A stretch of DNA of 35,192 nt from Erwinia phyllosphaerae. Lineage in GTDB: Bacteria; Pseudomonadota; Gammaproteobacteria; Enterobacterales; Enterobacteriaceae. The translations under genes and the position numbers were made by a program. The notes under the pieces were generated by a model that made no database searches, was not told the origin of the DNA, and was given only the letters and a program-made list of their open reading frames with translations. Shown piece by piece: positions 26,984 to 35,192 of this stretch (position 1 is its first letter; every line of letters begins with the position of its first letter). The DNA is taken from NCBI RefSeq assembly GCF_019132875.1, contig NZ_JAHSPF010000019.1, positions 1 to 35,192 on the forward strand. Direction: 5' to 3'.

Positions 26984-29413
26984 TTATCCGTGGGTCAGCG
27001 CGCTTTCAATCGTCATACGCACTTCCTGGCTGATCAAATCAGCCAGCATCTGATAAACCTTATGCGTTTGCTCATAATGCGCATCGCCGCTATCGCTGAT
27101 ATAGCCTTGATCGCGTAGCGTTAGCACCAGTGTTGAAAACACAGCCTTATCAAAGAACTCCGGTGCGTTGATGCCGTGCAGCACGGAAAGACGCTGCGCC
27201 ATCGTCCGGCTCTCTTTCTCCAGCGTACCGCGATTAATCGACGGATTGGCACTAAGAATAGAGAAGGTGATGGCATAACGCTGCAATGTCTCACGCACGC
27301 CAGCCGCCAGCAGCTGCAGCGTATGGAAACGGGCAGGGCTAAGGCGCAGCGTTTGCGTGTGCTCGTCGGCGGTCAGCAAGCCCTGACGGGCCATTTCGCT
27401 GACCAGCAAATCCAGCACGCCCGGCAGCTCGTCTTTTTCCCAGTGCAGGAACAGCTCGCTCTTCAGCATTGGATAAATCACGCTAACCTGGCGCAGCAGC
27501 TCGGCGCGCGTCAGCTCCTGATGCTGCATCAGGATCACCGCAATCACGGAAGGCATTACCAGCATGTGATGAACGTTGTTGCGGTAATAGGTCATCAGTA
27601 CCGCCTGCTCGCGCGGCAGTACAATGATCTCGCCGATATTATCCTGCTCGATTTCAAACTTATTCATGCTTAACGCATGATCCAGCAGCGCATCCGGCGT
27701 CATGTCCGGCACGGTCGAATCTGGCGAATAAGGGACGTTGCGCAGCAGCTGAATATAGCAGTCAAGCTGTTCGACCAGCTGCTCGCGGGTCAGCGAGCGC
27801 TGACGAGAAGCCAGCAGGGCAGTAACGCACAGGTTCATGGCGTTAGCCGCACCCGCGTTATTGATCCGCACCATTACGCGCTGGGCGATATCGTTTACCG
27901 CAGGTGTCAGCCAGGCCGGGCGCTGGGACTCGATCGGATCGATAGAATCACGCCATTCGGGCACATGTTTATTAAGGTAAGTAACCAGCGGCAGCGGTTC
28001 GCCAAAGTTCACATAACCCTGGCCGAGATTACGCAGCTTGCGCAAGCCGCGCACCATCTGCATAAAGCCTTCTTTCTCTTTAGTTGCGCCGCGCAGCTCC
28101 TTCGCATAGGTGCCCACTTCCATTACGTGCTCGTAGCCAATGTAGATAGGCACTAACGTAATCGGACGGTTACCGCCGCGCAGCATCGCCTGGATAGTCA
28201 TCGACAGCGTGCCGGTTTTCGGATCAAGCAGGCGGCCCGTACGTGAGCGACCGCCTTCCACAAAGTATTCTACTGAATAGCCTCGGGTAAACAGCTCGCC
28301 CAGGTATTCGCGAAATACGGTGGAGTAAAGCTTGTTGCCTTTAAAGGTACGACGAATAAAGAACGCGCCCAGACGACGGAAAATCGGGCCGGCTGGCCAG
28401 AAATTCAGGTTGATACCGGCGGCAATATGCGGCGGCACCAGCCCCTGGTGATAGAGCACGTAGGAGAGCAGCAAATAGTCCATGTGGCTGCGATGGCACG
28501 GTACATAGACAATCTCGTGTCCGTCCTGTGCCAGCTGCCGCACGCGTTCGCCGCCGTTAACGTTAATGCCCTGATAGAGCTTGCTCCACGTCCAGCCCAT
28601 AATTCTGTCGGTCAGACGAATCGCCTCGTAGGAGAAATCAGCCGCCACTTCTTCCATCAGCTCAACGGCATTCTGCTGCGCTTTTTCATGGGAGATTTTC
28701 TTGCTGCGCGCTTCATCCTCAACGGCTTTTGCAATCGCTTTAGACTGCAACAGCTTATTGAACAAATCCTGACGAACGGGCAGGCGCGGGCCAATCGCCG
28801 CCAGGCGCTGGCGGGCAAAATGCATTCTGGCTACGCGTGCCAGCTTCTGGGCGATAGTTTTATCCGTGCCGTGCTCTGTTGCCATCCGGCGTAGTGACAC
28901 CATCGGTGAAAAGCGCACAAAGCTGTCGCGTCCCAGCCACAGGACGGCGATAAACTTCTGGATACCGTTTAATACGCGCAGATGCGGCTGGCTTTCGCCC
29001 TGAACTTCGCGGCCTGGTGCGCGGCCAAACATCACCGCAACGGGTACCATCTGCACATCAAGCAGAGGATGACTACGGTGCAAATCCAGATAGTCATGGA
29101 ACGTTTTAACGGATTCCAGATTCGGCGCATAGTAAGGAAACACGCGCGGGCCATCGTGGATAAACACGTAACGCGGCAGCAGCGTACCGTCGATTTCCAG
29201 CGGATCTAAGGGATCGGGAAGATCTTCTTTGCGGCACTGCTCGCGCAACGCCAGCAGATCGGCCTTTGAATCATACGGTAGTACATACATAATAGGGCGC
29301 GACGTATCGAGCCCCAGTTCAGCGACCGGCTCGGCGGGGATCGCCTTACTCTTTACCAGCATTTTTACCGGTAAATTCAACAATTTATAATATAATTTAC
29401 GCCAACCTGACAT
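26984..29413 (-). CDS. plsB: Glycerol-3-phosphate 1-O-acyltransferase
   Basis: PlsB makes lysophosphatidic acid from glycerol-3-phosphate and acyl-ACP/CoA at the inner membrane. The protein of about 809 residues has the four acyltransferase blocks: [11 protein letters not shown] (HX4D, near residue 306), [35 protein letters not shown] and [13 protein letters not shown]. The start [13 protein letters not shown] matches the E. coli protein; an ATG three codons upstream (29422) lies nearer to the GAGAGG ribosome site and is possible. It is divergent from dgkA, another phospholipid gene. Confidence 0.96.
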   Translation of the reverse strand: MSGWRKLYYKLLNLPVKMLVKSKAIPAEPVAELGLDTSRPIMYVLPYDSKADLLALREQCRKEDLPDPLDPLEIDGTLLPRYVFIHDGPRVFPYYAPNLESVKTFHDYLDLHRSHPLLDVQMVPVAVMFGRAPGREVQGESQPHLRVLNGIQKFIAVLWLGRDSFVRFSPMVSLRRMATEHGTDKTIAQKLARVARMHFARQRLAAIGPRLPVRQDLFNKLLQSKAIAKAVEDEARSKKISHEKAQQNAVELMEEVAADFSYEAIRLTDRIMGWTWSKLYQGINVNGGERVRQLAQDGHEIVYVPCHRSHMDYLLLSYVLYHQGLVPPHIAAGINLNFWPAGPIFRRLGAFFIRRTFKGNKLYSTVFREYLGELFTRGYSVEYFVEGGRSRTGRLLDPKTGTLSMTIQAMLRGGNRPITLVPIYIGYEHVMEVGTYAKELRGATKEKEGFMQMVRGLRKLRNLGQGYVNFGEPLPLVTYLNKHVPEWRDSIDPIESQRPAWLTPAVNDIAQRVMVRINNAGAANAMNLCVTALLASRQRSLTREQLVEQLDCYIQLLRNVPYSPDSTVPDMTPDALLDHALSMNKFEIEQDNIGEIIVLPREQAVLMTYYRNNVHHMLVMPSVIAVILMQHQELTRAELLRQVSVIYPMLKSELFLHWEKDELPGVLDLLVSEMARQGLLTADEHTQTLRLSPARFHTLQLLAAGVRETLQRYAITFSILSANPSINRGTLEKESRTMAQRLSVLHGINAPEFFDKAVFSTLVLTLRDQGYISDSGDAHYEQTHKVYQMLADLISQEVRMTIESALTHG

Positions 29414-29541
29414 AGACAACATGAAGCCTCTCGTTAGCAAAGCGCCGCAAGCATACCAGAATCCTTGCATGAGATCTGTGATGTTACAAAATGTGCGCTA
29501 CCCTGACATTGACGTTAAACATTACAAAGGGTTCCCTTGAT

Positions 29542-29904
29542 ATGACAAATAACGCCGTCGGTATCACGCGGATTATCAAAGCTGCCGGTTATTCGTGGAA
29601 AGGATTACGAGCGGCATGGCAGCATGAAGCCGCTTTCCGCCAGGAGCTGGTGGCAGCAGTGATTGCGGTCATTATCGCCTGCTGGCTGGACGTCAGCGTA
29701 CTGGCAAGAGTCATGATGATCGGGTCCGTCGCGCTGGTGATTATCGTCGAAGTGCTTAACAGCGCCATTGAAGCCGTGGTCGACAGGTTGGGCAACGAGT
29801 TTCACGAGCTGTCCGGACGCGCCAAGGATATGGGTTCGGCGGCGGTGCTGCTGGCTATCTTGCTGGCCGTTTTCGTCTGGCTGAGCATATTGCTTTCACG
29901 CTGA
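29542..29904 (+). CDS. dgkA: Diacylglycerol kinase
   Basis: DgkA is the small trimeric inner-membrane kinase that returns diacylglycerol to phosphatidate. The 120-residue protein aligns with E. coli DgkA: GITRIIKAAGYSWKGLRAAW surface helix, EAAFRQE, and the active-site helix VEVLNSAIEAVVDRLG followed by HELSGRAKDMGSAAV. The start at 29542 gives the family N-terminus; AAAGGG lies 11 nt upstream and could partly pair with the following CCCTT. The longer frame from 29491 is not conserved. Confidence 0.95.
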   Translation: MTNNAVGITRIIKAAGYSWKGLRAAWQHEAAFRQELVAAVIAVIIACWLDVSVLARVMMIGSVALVIIVEVLNSAIEAVVDRLGNEFHELSGRAKDMGSAAVLLAILLAVFVWLSILLSR

Positions 29905-29962
29905 ACGCCCGTAAAGTAATTGTCGTTTTTTGCACAGCTTAAGGTTTTCAACGGCGAAATAC

Positions 29963-29978
29963 CTGTATATACTTACAA
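29963..29978. promoter_or_regulatory. LexA SOS box 1 (imperfect)
   Basis: CTGTATATACTTACAA has the left CTG and the AT-rich core of a SOS box but ends in CAA, not CAG. It probably binds LexA more weakly than box 2. Confidence 0.75.
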
Positions 29979-29982
29979 GTGA

Positions 29983-29998
29983 CTGTATAAACAACCAG
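29983..29998. promoter_or_regulatory. LexA SOS box 2
   Basis: CTGTATAAACAACCAG fits CTG-N10-CAG. The two boxes are centred 20 bp apart upstream of lexA, as in E. coli autoregulation. Confidence 0.88.
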
Positions 29999-30006
29999 GG
30001 GGCGGG

Positions 30007-30615
30007 ATGAAAGCACTAACGGCAAGGCAGCAACAGGTTTATGACCTGATTCGCCAGCATATTAACCAAACCGGCATGCCGCCGACGCGGGCAGAGATCG
30101 CTACGCAGCTCGGTTTCCGTTCCCCGAATGCGGCTGAAGAGCACCTTAAAGCGCTGGCGCGCAAGGGCGTTATCGAAATCGTTTCCGGTGCATCTCGCGG
30201 CATTCGCCTGATGATGGAAGACGAAGACGGCCTGCCGCTGATTGGCCGTGTGGCTGCGGGCGAACCGCTGCTGGCGGAACAGCACATTGAAGGACATTAC
30301 CAGGTCGATCCGGATTTATTCAAGCCGGGTGCGGACTTCCTGCTGCGCGTTAGCGGCATGTCGATGAAAGACATCGGTATTATGGATGGCGATCTGTTGG
30401 CCGTACATAAAACGCAGGACGTGCGTAACGGTCAGGTAGTGGTTGCGCGTATTGATGACGAAGTTACCGTCAAGCGACTGAAAAAGCAGGGTAACATCGT
30501 TCATTTACTGCCGGAAAACAACGAGTTCCAGCCTATTGTGGTTGACCTGCGTCAGCAAACCTTTTCAATTGAAGGCCTGGCGGTTGGCGTGATACGTAAC
30601 GGTAACTGGCTCTGA
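30007..30615 (+). CDS. lexA: SOS regulon repressor LexA
   Basis: LexA represses DNA-damage genes and cleaves itself when RecA filaments form. The 202-residue protein has the winged helix domain ([24 protein letters not shown]), the cleavage site Ala84-Gly85 in RVAAGEP, and the catalytic dyad Ser119 (VSGMSM) and Lys156 (DEVTVKR), all at the E. coli positions. Two SOS boxes lie directly upstream and AGGGGGCGGG precedes the ATG. In E. coli dinF follows in the same operon; here no dinF is present and the next confident gene is yjbJ. Confidence 0.97.
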   Translation: MKALTARQQQVYDLIRQHINQTGMPPTRAEIATQLGFRSPNAAEEHLKALARKGVIEIVSGASRGIRLMMEDEDGLPLIGRVAAGEPLLAEQHIEGHYQVDPDLFKPGADFLLRVSGMSMKDIGIMDGDLLAVHKTQDVRNGQVVVARIDDEVTVKRLKKQGNIVHLLPENNEFQPIVVDLRQQTFSIEGLAVGVIRNGNWL

Positions 30616-30993
30616 GCCACCGCTTCTGATGATTTCTCCACGCGTCGTTTCTATAACGGCGCGTTTCGGCTTTCCTGAGTTTCAGATCTTCTCTTAGCAG
30701 CACAGATTTTCCTTTCTTTTAACACGGCATTTGACCGTGACTGCCATCCCCGTGTTTGCTGTACTGCTACTGCCGTCTTTCTTAATGGCTGCTGTCTCCA
30801 CACGTCGTACATGCTTGTTACCTTTGCTTTCACACCGCTTCGCTTTTTTTTGCTGGTCGCCATGCAAAACCGCCATCATCTACTACAATTATTAGTACGT
30901 TAAGCATTTAGGCAGCGTTTTATGTTGCTGTCAGCCGTTTTGCTGTAACGATAAGCTGTTATCACCTAAGGTTCTAAGTTAAGGAGAGACAAG
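30616..30993. other. Intergenic region lexA-yjbJ without confident gene
   Basis: No dinF remnant is recognisable. Two overlapping minus-strand frames are open (70 codons, 30651-30863; 61 codons, 30694-30879) and rich in Lys/Arg, but neither has a clear ribosome site or a family that I know. The right part (about 30890-30980) should hold the yjbJ promoter. Confidence 0.5.
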
Positions 30994-31203
30994 ATGAATA
31001 AAGACGAAGCCGGCGGTAACTGGAAGCAGTTAAAAGGTAAAGTGAAAGAGAAGTGGGGCAAGCTGACCGACGATGATATGACCATCGTTGAAGGCAAACG
31101 CGATCAGCTGGTAGGTAAAATCCAGGAACGCTATGGCTACACTAAAGACCAGGCCGAAAAAGAACTCGGTGACTGGGAAACGACGAATAAACATCGCTTC
31201 TGA
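30994..31203 (+). CDS. yjbJ: CsbD-family stress protein YjbJ
   Basis: The 69-residue hydrophilic protein is nearly collinear with E. coli YjbJ (CsbD family, PF05532): MNKDEAGGNWKQLKGKVKEK, the LTDDDMTIVEGKRDQLVGKI core and the DQAEKELGDWE tail. These abundant small proteins are induced in stress and stationary phase; the molecular role is not known. AAGGAG lies upstream at ideal spacing and a strong terminator follows. Confidence 0.95.
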   Translation: MNKDEAGGNWKQLKGKVKEKWGKLTDDDMTIVEGKRDQLVGKIQERYGYTKDQAEKELGDWETTNKHRF

Positions 31204-31247
31204 GGATGTTAAGTAAGTCGCTGGCAGGCTAAATAATCAGTCTGCTT

Positions 31248-31283
31248 AACAAGGGTGGTGCTTACGGCACCGCCCTTGTTTGT
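31248..31283. terminator. Terminator after yjbJ
   Basis: AACAAGGGTGGTGC, loop TTACG, GCACCGCCCTTGTT: a 14-bp stem with one T-G pair, followed by TGTTTAT. It may also serve zur on the other strand only weakly. Confidence 0.8.
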
Positions 31284-31350
31284 TTATGGCGTTTGGCACG
31301 TCATTGACACTGGTCAGACATGGCTTAAATATATTTGAAGGGTTAGCTGC

Positions 31351-31866
31351 TTAGCGGCCACGCTTTTTGGCAACCACCGTATGATCGTGCTGGCACTCAT
31401 CCTGGTGCTGACAGGCTTCAACTTCAACGCAATTAAGGCACAAACCGTGTGCTTCAATAACGCTATTGGTCAGCGCAAAACCCGTGCTTTTTGCCAGTGA
31501 CTTTAAAATAGCCTCTACGCCTTCGGCATGTTGTTCAGTCACGGCCCCGCAGCGGTCGCAGATTAGCATCGCCGAGGTATGTGAAGGCTCTTCAAAGTGA
31601 TGGCACACCACATAGCTATTGGTCGACTCCACCCGATGCACAAACCCCTGCTCCAGCAGAAAATCCAGCGCGCGATAAATCGTCGGCGGCTTGGCCTGTG
31701 GTTCGCTTGCGCGTAGCAGGTCCAGCAGATCGTAAGCGCTGATTGCGCCGTGATGCTGGCTCATTAGCCGTAGCACTTCCAGACGCTGAGGCGTCAGCCT
31801 GACGTTGCGCTGCTGGCAGATAGACTCTGCCTGCGACAGGATTTTTTCAGGACTGTTTATCTTCAT
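31351..31866 (-). CDS. zur: Zinc uptake regulator Zur
   Basis: Zur is the Fur-family repressor of zinc uptake genes. The 171-residue protein has the winged helix (RLTPQRLEVLRLMSQHHGAI, PPTIYRALDFLLEQGFVHRV), the HTSAMLICDRCGAV and EAHGLCLNCVEVEACQHQDEC cysteine sites for structural zinc, and a His-rich C-terminus. It is close to E. coli Zur. It is convergent with yjbJ and divergent from the outer-membrane protein gene at 32315, with about 450 bp between; no clear Zur box was found there. Confidence 0.95.
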   Translation of the reverse strand: MKINSPEKILSQAESICQQRNVRLTPQRLEVLRLMSQHHGAISAYDLLDLLRASEPQAKPPTIYRALDFLLEQGFVHRVESTNSYVVCHHFEEPSHTSAMLICDRCGAVTEQHAEGVEAILKSLAKSTGFALTNSVIEAHGLCLNCVEVEACQHQDECQHDHTVVAKKRGR

Positions 31867-32314
31867 AGCTCTCCCCAGGCCAGCTTAGAACGTTATGTTA
31901 TCACAATGCTGTTAAAAACGCCGCGCTTCCGCGTGGTCGAAGGCTGCCTTGCTCATCTTAAGATCCCTCTCTTGCCGAACGCGAAATTATCAGGCTTTTT
32001 GCAGGGTATTCCTGTATTTATCATTCAACCCTACGATGAGAGAGGCTGTACCAGTCAAAAATCAAGGAGATGGTTGTAATTAGCGATATTTTATGTACAT
32101 TTACTTAAGTAATTGTTAATAATTTTGGTGGTTACAGGGAAATACTGGCTCTGCTTTAAGGCAGCTAACAGATTAAAAGAAGCGCAATGCGTAGAAAAAC
32201 CACACTATTTTGGTTTAGTTCCGGGCAATGGCCATTTGACTTAAGGTTCATTATGCAGGCAGTCATCTTCGGCGCGCTTCAGGCGTTGTCTCCTTTTTGA
32301 AGGGTTCAAGGTAA
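31867..32314. other. Long intergenic region zur / TraF-like gene, with possible leader ORF
   Basis: The 448-bp gap is AT-rich in its centre (32080-32135). It contains one possible small ORF of 37 codons on the plus strand, 32187-32300, with AGAAG before its ATG and ending 14 nt before the next gene. I do not recognise it; it may be a leader peptide or chance. Confidence 0.35.
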
Positions 32315-33559
32315 ATGGTCAAAAAAACACGTAAACTGAGCAAGCTTCCCCGTTCGATTGCTTTTCCCGTCCTGTTTCTGGCACCGCTGAGCGCGCTTGC
32401 CGCCGGTAATTATTACGATGCCCGTAACGATGCAATGGGTGGAACGGGCGTGGCTTCATCAACTTATGGTACGGCCGTGCTGGCTAACCCGGCGCTGATG
32501 ACCAAAGCCCAGCCGGATGACGATGTCAGTATCATTCTTCCCGCCGTTGGCGCGCAGCTGACGGATAAAAACAAGCTGATTGATAAGGTTGATGATTTAA
32601 CCGACAGCGTTGATAACTATCGCGATATCGCCAACCAGGGGATCTTTAGCCTCGCTGATTACCCGCGGGTACAGTCTGCCGCAGGCGATCTGGCCAACCA
32701 GCTACGTGGAATTAAAGGCAGTAAGGCCTGGGCGACAGCGGGCGCAGCCGTTGCCGTGACCGTACCTAATGAAGTTTTGCCTTTCGCCTTTGTAGCAAAA
32801 GCCTACGGTACGGCTCACGTTGCGACAGATATTAGCCAGAATGATATTAATTACCTTCAGGGTATAGCTGACGGCACCCGCATCCCACTGCCGGGCGATC
32901 AGAGCTCACTGACCTCGGCAGCGTTGGGACGTGGTGCGATCGTTTATGACTATGGCGTTGCCGTGGCGCACGAATTTAATATCGCCGGGCATCCGGTTTC
33001 TTTTGGGATTACGCCGAAGATTCAGAAAACTTATCTCTATAACTACAGCGCTTCTGTTTATAACTACGATAAGTCGGACTTTACCAAAGGCCGTTATAAG
33101 AATTCTAACACCGGCTTCAACATGGATGCCGGTGCCGCCACCGATTTGGGCGATAACTGGACGCTGGGTTTAAGCGCGCAGAACCTGATTGCACGCGATA
33201 TCGATACCCGTGAAGTTAACGGCTATAAGGATACCTACCAGATCCGTCCGGTCGTAACGCCTGGCGTTTCTTACCACACCGAGCGGCTGACGGCGGCGCT
33301 GGATGTCGATGCCACGCCAACTAAACGCTTCAAAACGGTGGAAGATAGCCAGTATGCGGGTATAGGTGCGGAATATCGTGTGCTGAGCTGGTTACAGCTG
33401 CGTGCAGGTTATCGCGCCGATATGAAATCTAACGACACTAACGTTGTTACCGCCGGTTTTGGTCTGTCACCGTTTAATAAGGTGCACCTGGATCTGGCCG
33501 GTATGCGCGGCAACGACAATACCTGGGGTGCCGTGGCGCAGCTTAACTTTACGTTCTGA
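32315..33559 (+). CDS. TraF-like outer-membrane beta-barrel protein (PF13729 type)
   Basis: The 414-residue protein has a signal peptide with a long basic start (MVKKTRKLSKLPRS, then LFLAPLSALAA) and the mature start YYDARNDAMGGTGVASSTYGTAVLANPAL, typical of the chromosomal 'conjugal transfer protein TraF' family, which is FadL-like rather than a conjugation component. The C-terminal part shows many alternating beta strands and ends in phenylalanine (QLNFTF), the usual barrel signal. A helical stretch (about 85-125) may form a periplasmic or plug part. Substrate unknown. It lies between zur and dusA, where E. coli has small yjb genes. Confidence 0.8.
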   Translation: MVKKTRKLSKLPRSIAFPVLFLAPLSALAAGNYYDARNDAMGGTGVASSTYGTAVLANPALMTKAQPDDDVSIILPAVGAQLTDKNKLIDKVDDLTDSVDNYRDIANQGIFSLADYPRVQSAAGDLANQLRGIKGSKAWATAGAAVAVTVPNEVLPFAFVAKAYGTAHVATDISQNDINYLQGIADGTRIPLPGDQSSLTSAALGRGAIVYDYGVAVAHEFNIAGHPVSFGITPKIQKTYLYNYSASVYNYDKSDFTKGRYKNSNTGFNMDAGAATDLGDNWTLGLSAQNLIARDIDTREVNGYKDTYQIRPVVTPGVSYHTERLTAALDVDATPTKRFKTVEDSQYAGIGAEYRVLSWLQLRAGYRADMKSNDTNVVTAGFGLSPFNKVHLDLAGMRGNDNTWGAVAQLNFTF

Positions 33560-33568
33560 GTCTCCTTT

Positions 33569-33590
33569 CGGGCGCATCCCGGTGCGCCCG
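33569..33590. terminator. Hairpin after the TraF-like gene
   Basis: CGGGCGCA, loop TCCCGG, TGCGCCCG is a perfect 8-bp stem 10 nt after the stop. There is no U-tract, so it may be a 3'-end stabiliser or an imperfect terminator. Confidence 0.5.
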
Positions 33591-33672
33591 CATCGTCCGC
33601 TTAGCGATTGCGGGCAGTCATGCTATCATTGCGCACATTATCGTCATTTGTTAATCAGAGTTTTTGCGCTTT

Positions 33673-34668
33673 ATGACCCATAATTTACCCGCCCACCGTT
33701 TTTCCGTTGCGCCAATGCTGGACTGGACCGACCGTCACTGCCGCTATTTCCATCGTCAGCTGAGCCGCGAGGCCTTGCTCTATACCGAGATGGTGACCAC
33801 CGGCGCCATTATTCATGGCAAAGGCGACTATCTGGCGTGGAACCAGCAAGAGCAGCCGGTCGCGTTACAGCTTGGCGGCAGCGATCCGCTTGCGCTGGCG
33901 CAATGTGCCGAACTGGCGCAGGCTCGCGGTTACAAGGAGGTTAACCTGAACGTCGGTTGTCCTTCAGATCGCGTACAGAACGGGCGCTTTGGCGCTTGCC
34001 TGATGGGCGAGGCCGCGCTGGTGGCGGACGCGGTGAAAGCAATGCGCGATCGCGTGTCGATTCCGGTTACGGTAAAGACGCGTATTGGCATTGATGACCA
34101 GGACAGCTATGCGTTTCTTTGCGATTTTATTCGTCAGGTTTCGGAGCAGGGCGGCTGCGAGATGTTTATTATCCACGCGCGTAAAGCCTGGCTTTCTGGC
34201 CTGAGCCCGAAAGAAAACCGTGAGATCCCACCGCTGGACTATGAGCGTGTTTATCAGCTTAAGCGCGATTTTCCACACCTTACTATTTCCATTAATGGCG
34301 GCATAAAATCGCTGGCGGAAGCGAAGGTGCATTTGCAACATGTGGATGGGGTGATGGTAGGTCGCGAAGCCTATCAAAATCCGGGGATGCTGGCGCAGGT
34401 CGATCGCGAGCTGTTTGGCAGCGATATTCCTGCTGTCGATCCGGTGGCCGTGGTACGTTCAATGTATCCTTATATTGAACGTGAGCTGGCGCAGGGAACC
34501 TATCTGGGACACATTACGCGGCATATGCTTGGTTTATTCCAGGGTATTCCGGGTGCGCGTCAGTGGCGGCGTTACCTGAGCGAAAATGCGCATAAAGCGG
34601 GTGCGAACGTCGAAACGGTAGAAGCGGCGCTGGCGCTGGTAGCGGATAAGGTGCCGGCCGGGGTTTAA
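33673..34668 (+). CDS. dusA: tRNA-dihydrouridine(20/20a) synthase
   Basis: DusA reduces uridine 20/20a in the tRNA D-loop with FMN and NADPH. The 331-residue protein has the family landmarks: [32 protein letters not shown], the catalytic cysteine in [20 protein letters not shown] (about Cys96), the FMN-binding SINGGIKS and [16 protein letters not shown] 33673 is chosen over an in-frame TTG at 33664. It is the last gene in the window and is followed by repeat DNA. Confidence 0.95.
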   Translation: MTHNLPAHRFSVAPMLDWTDRHCRYFHRQLSREALLYTEMVTTGAIIHGKGDYLAWNQQEQPVALQLGGSDPLALAQCAELAQARGYKEVNLNVGCPSDRVQNGRFGACLMGEAALVADAVKAMRDRVSIPVTVKTRIGIDDQDSYAFLCDFIRQVSEQGGCEMFIIHARKAWLSGLSPKENREIPPLDYERVYQLKRDFPHLTISINGGIKSLAEAKVHLQHVDGVMVGREAYQNPGMLAQVDRELFGSDIPAVDPVAVVRSMYPYIERELAQGTYLGHITRHMLGLFQGIPGARQWRRYLSENAHKAGANVETVEAALALVADKVPAGV

Positions 34669-34673
34669 CGGAG

Positions 34674-34867
34674 TTGCTGGCCTGTGGTATCGGTGAAAAG
34701 GCCGTGAAAGTGGCTCAGCCGCTGTTACTGTCGCTGTGGTACGGGTGACGGGCAGCAAGGGCCGCCGGACCGTTGTTACTGTTGCTGTGATATCGGTGAA
34801 AAGGCAGCAAGGGCCGCTGGACCGCTGTTACTGTTGCTGTGATACCGGTGAAAAGGCAGCAAGGGCC
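34674..34867. repeat. 52-bp tandem repeat after dusA
   Basis: Units start near 34724, 34775 and 34827 (spacing 51 and 52 nt), with a degenerate partial unit before them. The core is GTTACTGTTGCTGTG, then TATCGGTGAAAAGG, then CAGCAAGGGCC. The last copy runs into the left arm of a long inverted repeat. ORFs in this stretch are repeat artefacts. Confidence 0.8.
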
Positions 34868-34964
34868 ATGCGGAACACGGACACGCCGTAAACCCGTCCC
34901 TGGGGGCTTGTTTCGCGCGTCCATGCGCGAAAACAGTCCGCTTATCCGCATGGCCCTTGCTGCT
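34856..34964. repeat. Long inverted repeat around a conserved-looking insert
   Basis: A 19-bp perfect arm GCAGCAAGGGCCATGCGGA (34856-34874) is repeated inverted as TCCGCATGGCCCTTGCTGC near 34945-34963. The 70-nt interior includes CCGTAAACCCGTCCCTGGGG and a small TCGCGC...GCGCGA hairpin. The arrangement looks like a dispersed palindromic element. Confidence 0.75.
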
Positions 34965-34966
34965 GG

Positions 34967-35192
34967 TCAAGCGGCTGAGTCGCTGTAAGTATTAATGTGG
35001 CATCGCTGTTAGCCTGTAAATCGTTATGGGCGCTGTAGCTCTTGTTACTAATCAAGCGGCTGAGTCGCGGTAAATATCAATGTGGCATCACTGTTAGCCT
35101 GTAAATCGTTATGGCGCTGTAGCTCTTGTTACTGGTCAAGCGGCTGAGTCGCTGTAAGTATTAATGCGGCATCGTTATTAGCCTGTAAATCG
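34967..35192. repeat. 85-bp tandem repeat at the window end
   Basis: Units begin at 34967, 35052 and 35136 (periods 85 and 84). Each starts TCAAGCGGCTGAGTCGC and contains GCATC, TTAGCCTGTAAATCG and GCTGTAGCTCTTGTTAC. The third is cut by the window end after 57 nt, so the array probably continues. Confidence 0.9.

Noticed and set aside
30651..30863. 70-codon basic ORF on the minus strand after lexA
   Set aside because: No clear ribosome site, overlaps a second open frame, and no family recognised; kept only as part of the intergenic entry.
31891..31915. Possible Zur box (GTTATGTTATCAC) upstream of zur
   Set aside because: Only a loose match to the TGTTATAATATAACA-type dyad, with no second good arm.
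34534..34970. Minus-strand ORFs after dusA
   Set aside because: They consist of translated tandem repeats and antisense dusA sequence.

Overview
The window reads as chromosome of a member of the Enterobacterales, most likely Erwiniaceae (Pantoea/Erwinia/Mixta group). Most genes follow the order of one E. coli K-12 region (metA, metH, yjbB, lysC, pgi, yjbEFGH, psiE, ubiC, ubiA, plsB, dgkA, lexA, yjbJ, zur, dusA), and the proteins align closely with my memory of their E. coli homologues. Several E. coli blocks are missing: aceBAK-iclR between metA and metH, xylE and the mal genes between psiE and ubiC, and dinF after lexA. The family assignment is inference; no 16S or tRNA gene is present to confirm it.

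Layout. (1) 1-4.9 kb: a minus-strand accessory operon (M20D amidohydrolase, orphan periplasmic solute-binding protein, M28-like metallopeptidase) with a divergent LysR regulator. (2) 5.0-9.8 kb: methionine synthesis, metA with three tandem MetJ boxes, then metH. (3) 10-13.8 kb: yjbB, a BASS-family transporter and aqpZ; a decayed array of 36-bp units copied from the 3' end of aqpZ trails that gene. (4) 13.9-17.5 kb: lysC behind a lysine riboswitch, whose promoter -35 box overlaps the stop codon of an upstream cation:proton antiporter. (5) 17.7-23.8 kb: pgi, then the exopolysaccharide operon yjbEFGH with an RcsAB-type box. (6) 23.9-25.5 kb: psiE, then a tandem duplication of about 560 bp. (7) 25.5-31.9 kb: ubiCA, plsB, dgkA, lexA with two SOS boxes, yjbJ, zur. 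(8) 32.3-35.2 kb: a TraF-like outer-membrane protein, dusA, then tandem-repeat DNA up to the window edge.

The most interesting part is 24.37-25.49 kb. Each copy of the duplication encodes the same 39-residue peptide, which looks like a homologue of the small membrane toxin TimP (the RyfA RNA of Salmonella/E. coli). Each copy also has a divergent promoter and terminator suited to a TimR-like antisense RNA. Inside each copy a 16-17 nt element occurs twice in the same orientation: once at the predicted 5' end of the antisense RNA and once in a hairpin of the toxin leader. The element differs strongly between the copies, but its two occurrences within a copy match. The leader hairpin is kept by compensatory changes, and the peptide ORF differs only at synonymous sites. 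This is what two type I toxin-antitoxin modules with separate pairing specificity would look like. No experimental evidence is available here.
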